Positions 58,398-64,000 of a stretch of 64,000 bases of DNA are shown here, one piece after another (position 1 is the stretch's first letter; every line of letters begins with the position of its first letter). Below the pieces are notes generated by a model. That model worked only from the letters and a program-made list of their open reading frames with translations. It made no database searches and was not told the DNA's origin. Source of the DNA: Adhaeribacter soli (lineage in GTDB: Bacteria; Bacteroidota; Bacteroidia; Cytophagales; Hymenobacteraceae); the NCBI RefSeq assembly GCF_008727925.1, contig NZ_VTWT01000012.1:1-64000 (forward strand). The letters run 5' to 3'. The position numbers and the translations under genes were made by a program.

Positions 58398-58910
58398 ATG
58401 AATGCATCAATACCAAATAAAAGCTTGCTATCTTCCTTAATCTGCATCTTAATGATTGGATTAATGTCCTGTAATAAAGAGGATGATAATGAAGTTACCC
58501 CATTAGACAAGAAAATCGTATTCGACCTGTACTCTAATAATCCAGGTTATAGCTCAGGAGCAGATACAACTATCTATTCAACAAACGTGTTGATGTTGGA
58601 CAAGAAGGATTATGCCAATATCACTTCCGCTAAATTGGTTTTAAGTAATCTTTCTACGCAGAGCTATATGGATGGATCTGATATCAATGCAAAAATTATA
58701 GTGGACTTGGTTGATCTTACACATAACCAACCAATTCCAGGTTCGGCTATTCAGACCGATAATATTCCTGCTTCAGCAGTTGTTTCTTCAGTAGATTTTC
58801 TAAATAACATACCTTCCACACCATTTAACTTAGGTATCAGGATAATTAACCCAGATCCAACAAAGGTTTCCTGGAGATTGTATGCTGCAAGTTTAGTGCT
58901 CCAACGATAA
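58398..58910 (+). CDS. AT-rich lipoprotein of unknown function
   Basis: A 170-residue putative lipoprotein with a lipobox IGLMSC (Cys25). The mature part is a beta-rich single domain (residues 45-170, with VFDLYSNNPGYSSGADTTIY near 45-64, and a final WRLYAASLVLQR). No cysteine besides the lipid anchor. Composition is clearly more AT-rich than gldD before it, and it has a well separated upstream region with a TATATTTA box; this suggests later arrival. I do not recognise the family. Confidence 0.75.
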   Translation: MNASIPNKSLLSSLICILMIGLMSCNKEDDNEVTPLDKKIVFDLYSNNPGYSSGADTTIYSTNVLMLDKKDYANITSAKLVLSNLSTQSYMDGSDINAKIIVDLVDLTHNQPIPGSAIQTDNIPASAVVSSVDFLNNIPSTPFNLGIRIINPDPTKVSWRLYAASLVLQR

Positions 58911-58978
58911 GATCCCCAAAATCAACATTCCGTCTACCATCATTGATGCAAACGTCAACAAAGGCACAGGAATTTACT

Positions 58979-59006
58979 GTAGAGACGTAAAATTTTACGT
59001 CTCTAC
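58979..59006. repeat. Perfect 28-bp GTAGAGACG palindrome
   Basis: GTAGAGACGTAAAA / TTTTACGTCTCTAC, two 14-bp arms, no loop, in the gap between the lipoprotein and the HD gene. Family member at 25581-25608. Confidence 0.9.
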
Positions 59007-59096
59007 GAATTAACCCGTAAAATCTGAAATTTATGGACAGGATAAGGTTTTAAACCTCCGCCACAATTGCTATTACGATATTAACCTTCCTCAACC

Positions 59097-59729
59097 ATGC
59101 CAAACGCTAGCCTGAACCCGGAAAAAGTATGGCGAGAACTAGCCGGAAATTACACCTCAGATCAGGAACTTATCGAAACGCTCTGGCAGGAACTTCAGCA
59201 AAATTACAGCGAACAGAACCGGCATTACCACAACCTGAACCACCTCAGCTTTATGCTGGAGCAGGCGAAACGGTACGAGAAACAGCTCAAAAACCCGGAT
59301 GCCGTTACATTTGCGATCTTCTTCCACGATATAGTTTACAACTCCAGCCAAACCGACAACGAAGAAAGAAGTGCAGCTTTGGCTGAAAAACGCCTACTGG
59401 AATTAACCGTTCCGGAGGCAACCATTATGCTTGTTAAAGAAGCAATTCTGGCTACCAAAACCCATGCGCTTCACCTGAATTCCGATATTAATTTTCTGCT
59501 TGATTTTGACCTGGCTATTTTAGGTACTGATTGGGAAACGTACCAGGCTTACGCCAAAAGCATTCGGGAGGAATATGCGCACGTACCGGAAGAAGCTTAC
59601 AAAGCAGGCCGTAAAAAGGTATTGCAGCATTTTTTAGCCATGCCCCGAATCTTCAAAACACCAATTTTTCAAACTTTACTGGAAGCCAGAGCGCACCACA
59701 ACCTGCAGGCAGAACTGCAAATCCTGTAG
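59097..59729 (+). CDS. HD-domain predicted metal-dependent hydrolase
   Basis: A 210-residue cytosolic protein with the H...HD...D pattern: His43, His45 and His49 in HYHNLNHLSF, His77-Asp78 in FFHDIVY and a distal Asp in FLLDFDLAILGTD (about 141-153). This is the HD-superfamily of predicted phosphohydrolases (the group sometimes labelled NMDA-receptor-like by homology). A nucleotide or nucleotide-like phosphate is the expected substrate; it is not established. Transcribed alone after a 28-bp palindrome. Confidence 0.88.
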   Translation: MPNASLNPEKVWRELAGNYTSDQELIETLWQELQQNYSEQNRHYHNLNHLSFMLEQAKRYEKQLKNPDAVTFAIFFHDIVYNSSQTDNEERSAALAEKRLLELTVPEATIMLVKEAILATKTHALHLNSDINFLLDFDLAILGTDWETYQAYAKSIREEYAHVPEEAYKAGRKKVLQHFLAMPRIFKTPIFQTLLEARAHHNLQAELQIL

Positions 59730-59752
59730 CAGCCGGAGAGTTGGCGCTTCCG

Positions 59753-61432
59753 TTAATTCACCAGTATTTTGCTTCTTACCAGATACTGGCCCGCACCTGA
59801 AATTTGCAGAAAATAAACGCCGGGAGTAAGGGTTGGCAGCTTCACCTGCAGCCTTGTAGAGGGCGTGTCCAACTGCCGGCTTTGCAGCAACCTGCCCTGC
59901 AGAGTAACGATCTCAACGTTTAAAGTAGTCGCTACTACATGTGGCAGTTCAACGGAAAGCTCCTGGCCTGCCTGAGCCGGTTGCGGATAGATCTTTACTG
60001 CGGTAGTTTCGTTTTGCTGCTTAACCGCAATGATGCCCGAATACTCGAATGACGCATCCAGATCCACCATTTTCAACCGGTAGTACGCCAGGCCGGCCGC
60101 AGCCCGCGCTTCGAATTTATAATTCCGCACGACATTCGAATTACCTGCTGCGTCTACCGAGCCGATTGCTACAAAATCTACCCCGTTAAGCGACTGCTCC
60201 ACCAGAAATACCCTGCTGTTCTCTTCCTGGGCGGTCTGCCATTTAAGAATTACGTTGCCATTGCTGGTGCTCCCGGTAAAGCTCAGCAACTTAACCGGCA
60301 AAGGCGACATAAACCGGCTGGCGCTGCAAAAAGTAACTTCCTTGCCAATGCTGCTCTGGCTGCTCAGGTTATCGATGTTGCCACTGGTCCTGGACTGGTC
60401 ACAGATATCGATGTTTCCGGCAAATTTACCGTTGGCAGTAATGGTAGAAACGCCCTTAATCACGTACATGCCACCGTTGCCGGTTATCAGGCCATCGTTC
60501 CAGAAATTATTGTAAATGTCAACCAGCCCGCCATCGTTATTTTCAAATTTAGCGCCCTGCTGATTTCCCTGATAAAAATCGCGCATTACCTCTACCGTAC
60601 CAATATCATTTACAAAAGCCGAACGGTTATCCAGATCGCGCTTAATGGTCATCCTGCCGGAATTATAAACGTAGGAAACCGGATTGGTTTTAAAATCCTG
60701 CCCGACACTCATAGCGCCCTTATTGGAAACTTTATTCTTGCCGGAACCGGAATTCACAACCATGCTTCCCAGCATGTTCATTTCGCCCATTGGCTCATTT
60801 GAGATAGCTCCCTGGTTAACTGTCACCTGTCTTTCTACGGTAATAACGCCATAGTTCTGCAAAACCGCCTCTATTCCGCCATTCTGCAGTTTAAGCTCTC
60901 CCTTAACCGTAGCTACTGCTCCTTCATAATTAATAAAGGTATTTCCATTCTGGTCCAGATTGTTGTTCAACGTCAGGGATCCATAATTATAGATCTGGCT
61001 CAAAGAATTGGCGGCAATTGCATTAGTCAGGGTGGCGGTGCCATAATTCCGGAAGGCAGCGTTATTTCCCCAGAAGTTCAGACCGGCGATCTGCAGGGTA
61101 CCGTTATTCGTCACAACCGAGTTCAGGGTAATGGAAAGTGTATTATTAGCATCCGTCAAGCTACTGTTAGGATCTATAGTAAGCGCCCCGGCAATGTTCT
61201 GATTATTGCCTATCGTAAAGCCTTGGTTCAATCTTACCTTATGCCGGATAACCACATTGTCGCACGAAGAAGGTACAATGCCGCCAACCCAAGTAGACGC
61301 GGTAGTGAAATCCCCGTCTTTGGCCGAATAGATGGTTACAGGTTTAGAACAACTGGCAACACAGATAAATGGCAGCGATACGTTTAACACTAAAAGCAGC
61401 AGAAAGCAAACCCGGTTTACGGCCTTTTTCAT
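59753..61432 (-). CDS. Secreted repeat protein with type A type IX secretion signal
   Basis: A 559-residue protein with a signal peptide (about 1-27). Residues 30-370 consist of repeated strand-turn units rich in Asn/Gly (for example NNNLDQNGNTFINYEG, NRSAFVNDIGTVEVMRD), probably a parallel beta-helix or solenoid. Residues about 380-480 are the same fibronectin-like module as in the gene at 35534 (LPVKLLSFTGSTSNGNVILK, NSRVFLVEQSLNGVDF, AYYRLKMVDLDASF). The last 75 residues are the T9SS type A domain (VKIYPQPAQAGQ ... TPGVYFLQISGAG ... KILVN). It is presumably a cell-surface adhesin or carbohydrate-related protein. Confidence 0.88.
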   Translation of the reverse strand: MKKAVNRVCFLLLLVLNVSLPFICVASCSKPVTIYSAKDGDFTTASTWVGGIVPSSCDNVVIRHKVRLNQGFTIGNNQNIAGALTIDPNSSLTDANNTLSITLNSVVTNNGTLQIAGLNFWGNNAAFRNYGTATLTNAIAANSLSQIYNYGSLTLNNNLDQNGNTFINYEGAVATVKGELKLQNGGIEAVLQNYGVITVERQVTVNQGAISNEPMGEMNMLGSMVVNSGSGKNKVSNKGAMSVGQDFKTNPVSYVYNSGRMTIKRDLDNRSAFVNDIGTVEVMRDFYQGNQQGAKFENNDGGLVDIYNNFWNDGLITGNGGMYVIKGVSTITANGKFAGNIDICDQSRTSGNIDNLSSQSSIGKEVTFCSASRFMSPLPVKLLSFTGSTSNGNVILKWQTAQEENSRVFLVEQSLNGVDFVAIGSVDAAGNSNVVRNYKFEARAAAGLAYYRLKMVDLDASFEYSGIIAVKQQNETTAVKIYPQPAQAGQELSVELPHVVATTLNVEIVTLQGRLLQSRQLDTPSTRLQVKLPTLTPGVYFLQISGAGQYLVRSKILVN

Positions 61433-62019
61433 TTGTGAATCTGATGATAATATGTTTTCCTACTTCTAAAAAGTGATTGGTTATTCTCTATTTCCCTTAA
61501 CAGTTACTAAGCAGGCCACACGTACTTAGCAACAAATGAAATATTTAAAAATTTAATATTATTCTTGTTTAAAGATTATTGCGGTTGCAAATCTATAAAC
61601 TTTAAAACATATAATACAATTAAATAAAATTATTTTTTAATTTAATATGTGAATTATACCATAAACTTTCCAACATGCTTATAAGAAACCTAATTCAAAC
61701 TTTAATCTTTTCAGATTTTATTCATAAAAAAGCCTTATAAATCCCTATTCAAACTCGTCTGCACGATCAATCAGTACGTATTCAATCTTCTACCGGCACT
61801 CGTATCAAGGCACCTTTACAAGCAGCGTTCCTTTTGTTAAAACTTGAAAACCAGTTGCATTTTCGCTAACTTTACAGAGCGTAAAAGATGAGGGCAGAAA
61901 TGCATTCGTTTTTTTGCTTCAGAAGCATAGCATTTTCTAAGAAGAACTGAGGTTTAAGAAAACTTCTCAGAACGGTGTTTTGTTAAGAGGAACTTTACCA
62001 GTAGCATTTTTCTTCCGTT
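61433..62019. other. Very AT-rich gap between T9SS and recG genes
   Basis: About 590 bp, divergent. Much of 61550-61700 is A/T runs. No gene or RNA was recognised and no palindromic family member is present. It should hold the promoters of both the T9SS gene and recG. Confidence 0.45.
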
Positions 62020-64000
62020 TTGTCGTCTAATTTCTTCCATACCAAAATAGAATTCCTGAAGGGCATGGGGCCGCAACGCGCCGGCCTGCTGCAGCTCGAA
62101 CTGGGTATTTTCACCTTTGGCGACCTCATTCAGCATTACCCTTTCCGGTATTTAGACCGCACCCAGATTTACAAGATCGGCGAGCTGCACGAAGACCTGC
62201 CTATGGTGCAGATCAAGGGCACGCTCAAACGCAAGCAACTTATTGGCGAAGGCCGCAAACAGCGCCTCTCGGCCGTACTCGTGGACGATACCGGCGAAAT
62301 AGAACTGGTATGGTTCAAGGGCGTGAAATGGCTCGATAAAACGCTGAAGAATTTCACCGAATACCTTGCCTTCGGCAAACCTACTTTGTTCAACAGCAGC
62401 CTGAATATGGCGCACCCGGAAATGGAAGATACTGCCGAGCTGAAGCACGAAAGCAGCTTTTTGCAGCCGGTGTACCATACTTCCGAAAAAATGAAGGTCC
62501 AGCGGCTCGACTCCAAAGTCCTGAGCCGGATCATGCAGGTGCTGGTGAACATGGCCAAACCGCACATTCAGGAAACCCTGCCGCAAAACCTAATTGACCA
62601 GTACAAGCTGATGTCGAAACAGGAAGCCCTGGTAAACATCCACTTTCCGGAGAATGCCGATAAATTACAAGCTGCCCGTTTCCGGCTGAAGTTTGAAGAG
62701 CTGTTTTACGTGCAGCTGAAACTGATGCGGCAGAAAGTGGTGCGCAAAGCCGACCTCAAAGGCCAGATCTTTAAAAATACCGGCGCGCTTACCGAGTTCT
62801 ATAAAAACCACATGGTCTTCGACCTGACCAATGCGCAAAAACGGGTACTGAAGGAAATTCACAAAGACCTGATTTCGGGCAAGCAAATGAACCGCCTCTT
62901 GCAGGGTGATGTAGGCTCGGGCAAAACCATTGTGGCTTTTCTGAGCATGCTGATGGCTACAGACAACGGCGCCCAAGCCTGTTTGATGGCCCCCACCGAA
63001 ATCCTGGCCGAACAGCATTACACCGGCCTGAAAGAGTACGCCGACAAGCTGGGCATTAACCTGGGCAAACTGACCGGCTCCACTAAAAAATCGGAACGCA
63101 ATGTAATTCACGAGCAGCTGCAGAACGGCCAAATGCAAATGATAGTAGGCACGCATGCGCTGCTCGAGGACGTAGTGCAATTCCAGAATTTAGGCCTTTG
63201 TATTGTTGACGAACAGCACCGTTTTGGCGTAGCGCAACGCTCAAAACTCTGGCAGAAAAATCCGCGCATTATTCCGCACGTGCTGGTAATGACGGCCACT
63301 CCTATTCCGCGCACCCTGGCCATGACGCTTTACGGGGACCTGGACGTTTCGGTGATAGACGAATTGCCGGCCGGAAGAAAGGAAATTGTAACCGTGCACC
63401 GCTTCGACAGCAAACGTTTGCGGGTTTTCGGGTTTATGCGCGAACAGATAAAACTGGGCCGGCAGGTTTACGTGGTTTACCCGCTTATTGAAGGCTCCGA
63501 AACCATGGATTACAAAGACCTGACCGACGGCTACGAAAGCATTACGCGCGCCTTTCCGGAATACCAGGTAAGCATTGTGCACGGCAAAATGAAACCCGCC
63601 GATAAAGATTTTGAAATGCAGCGCTTCGTACGGAACGAAACCCAGATCATGGTAGCTACTACCGTAATTGAAGTGGGCGTGAACGTGCCCAACGCCAGCG
63701 TAATGGTAATAGAAAGTGCCGAACGGTTTGGACTGAGCCAGTTGCACCAGTTGCGGGGCCGCGTAGGCCGGGGCGCCGAGCAAAGCTATTGCATTCTGAT
63801 GACGGATTATAAGCTGGGGAAGGATACCAAGATCCGCATCGAAACCATGGTGCGCACCAACAATGGTTTTGAGATTGCCGATATAGATCTGAAGTTACGC
63901 GGGCCGGGCGACCTGATGGGAACGCAACAAAGCGGGGTTTTGGATCTGTTAATTTCGGACCTTTCCAAAGATGCCAAGATTCTGCAGGAAGCCCGTTTTG
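62020..64000 (+). CDS. recG: ATP-dependent DNA helicase RecG (5' part, truncated by the window end)
   Basis: RecG remodels stalled forks and Holliday junctions. The frame is open from a TTG at 62020 (MSSNFFHTKIEFLKGMGPQR, matching the usual TKIEFLKGVGP start) to the window end, 660 codons; about 40 residues are missing. An ATG at 62065 would drop the conserved N terminus. The wedge/OB domain (GTLKRKQLIGEGRKQRLSAV) is followed by helicase motifs: Walker A GDVGSGKT (near 303), the RecG-type DEQHRFG (near 400), TATPIPRTLA (near 425) and motif VI QLHQLRGRVGRG (near 574). The TTG start lies in an AT-rich leader. Confidence 0.95.
   Translation, partial: MSSNFFHTKIEFLKGMGPQRAGLLQLELGIFTFGDLIQHYPFRYLDRTQIYKIGELHEDLPMVQIKGTLKRKQLIGEGRKQRLSAVLVDDTGEIELVWFKGVKWLDKTLKNFTEYLAFGKPTLFNSSLNMAHPEMEDTAELKHESSFLQPVYHTSEKMKVQRLDSKVLSRIMQVLVNMAKPHIQETLPQNLIDQYKLMSKQEALVNIHFPENADKLQAARFRLKFEELFYVQLKLMRQKVVRKADLKGQIFKNTGALTEFYKNHMVFDLTNAQKRVLKEIHKDLISGKQMNRLLQGDVGSGKTIVAFLSMLMATDNGAQACLMAPTEILAEQHYTGLKEYADKLGINLGKLTGSTKKSERNVIHEQLQNGQMQMIVGTHALLEDVVQFQNLGLCIVDEQHRFGVAQRSKLWQKNPRIIPHVLVMTATPIPRTLAMTLYGDLDVSVIDELPAGRKEIVTVHRFDSKRLRVFGFMREQIKLGRQVYVVYPLIEGSETMDYKDLTDGYESITRAFPEYQVSIVHGKMKPADKDFEMQRFVRNETQIMVATTVIEVGVNVPNASVMVIESAERFGLSQLHQLRGRVGRGAEQSYCILMTDYKLGKDTKIRIETMVRTNNGFEIADIDLKLRGPGDLMGTQQSGVLDLLISDLSKDAKILQEARF

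Overview
The window looks like chromosomal DNA from a Bacteroidota bacterium, most likely Cytophagales close to Hymenobacteraceae such as Adhaeribacter, Pontibacter or Rufibacter; the genus is a guess from gene content. The evidence is three proteins ending in type A (Por) type IX secretion signals, one with a gliding-motility-associated C-terminal domain, the genes gldB, gldD and gldE, a 29-residue AURKAIP1/COX24-like protein, and promoters of the Bacteroidota TTG / TAnnTTTG type. Most of the window is housekeeping DNA of medium GC. A few islands are visibly AT-rich: 1366-2247, 31047-31602 and 58398-58910.

Layout. 1-2.7 kb is a tRNA locus: a tRNA-Leu(TAA)/tRNA-Gly(GCC) pair present twice as a direct repeat of about 273 bp, plus an orphan tRNA-Leu 3' fragment. 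An AT-rich gene for a TIR-like/deoxyribosyltransferase-fold protein sits between the orphan fragment and the second pair. 3.2-13 kb holds mutS, a SpoU methyltransferase, a TerC-like membrane protein, yajQ, a GNAT acetyltransferase, a lipocalin, a coupled SDR/membrane-protein pair and an M20 peptidase. 13.4-25 kb holds a BNR-repeat T9SS cargo protein, plsY, a 1906-residue exported protein of unknown function, prmA, a small exported protein and tpiA. 25-34.6 kb holds a [2Fe-2S] thioredoxin-like protein, ferritin, small hypotheticals, a pentapeptide-repeat protein, a REP-associated transposase with its palindromes and a gene remnant, and uvrA. 35.5-45 kb holds T9SS/CHU_C surface proteins, an MFS transporter, a DUF202 protein, an ECF sigma factor with a tiny overlapping partner, and an S41 peptidase. 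45-64 kb holds nth, an asnB-glycosyltransferase pair, gldB, an outer-membrane barrel, rng, the 29-residue protein, a TPR protein, HU, mutY, ssb, gldE, gldD, a lipoprotein, an HD hydrolase, a T9SS protein and the first 660 codons of recG.

Four DNA-repair genes (mutS, uvrA, nth, mutY) plus ssb and recG lie in the window but are not one operon. The clearest functional cluster is mutY-ssb-gldE-gldD, with HU, TPR, the 29-residue protein and rng divergent beside it.

The intergenic DNA is unusually repetitive. At least eight families of short palindromic or inverted-repeat elements recur, several acting as terminators. One copy of a TIR-bounded element (23458-23690) is split by a second 121-bp element with 33-bp terminal inverted repeats and a perfect 9-bp target duplication. 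The observations most worth following are this nested insertion, the tRNA-bracketed TIR-like gene, and the transposase with a REP palindrome inside its own coding sequence.
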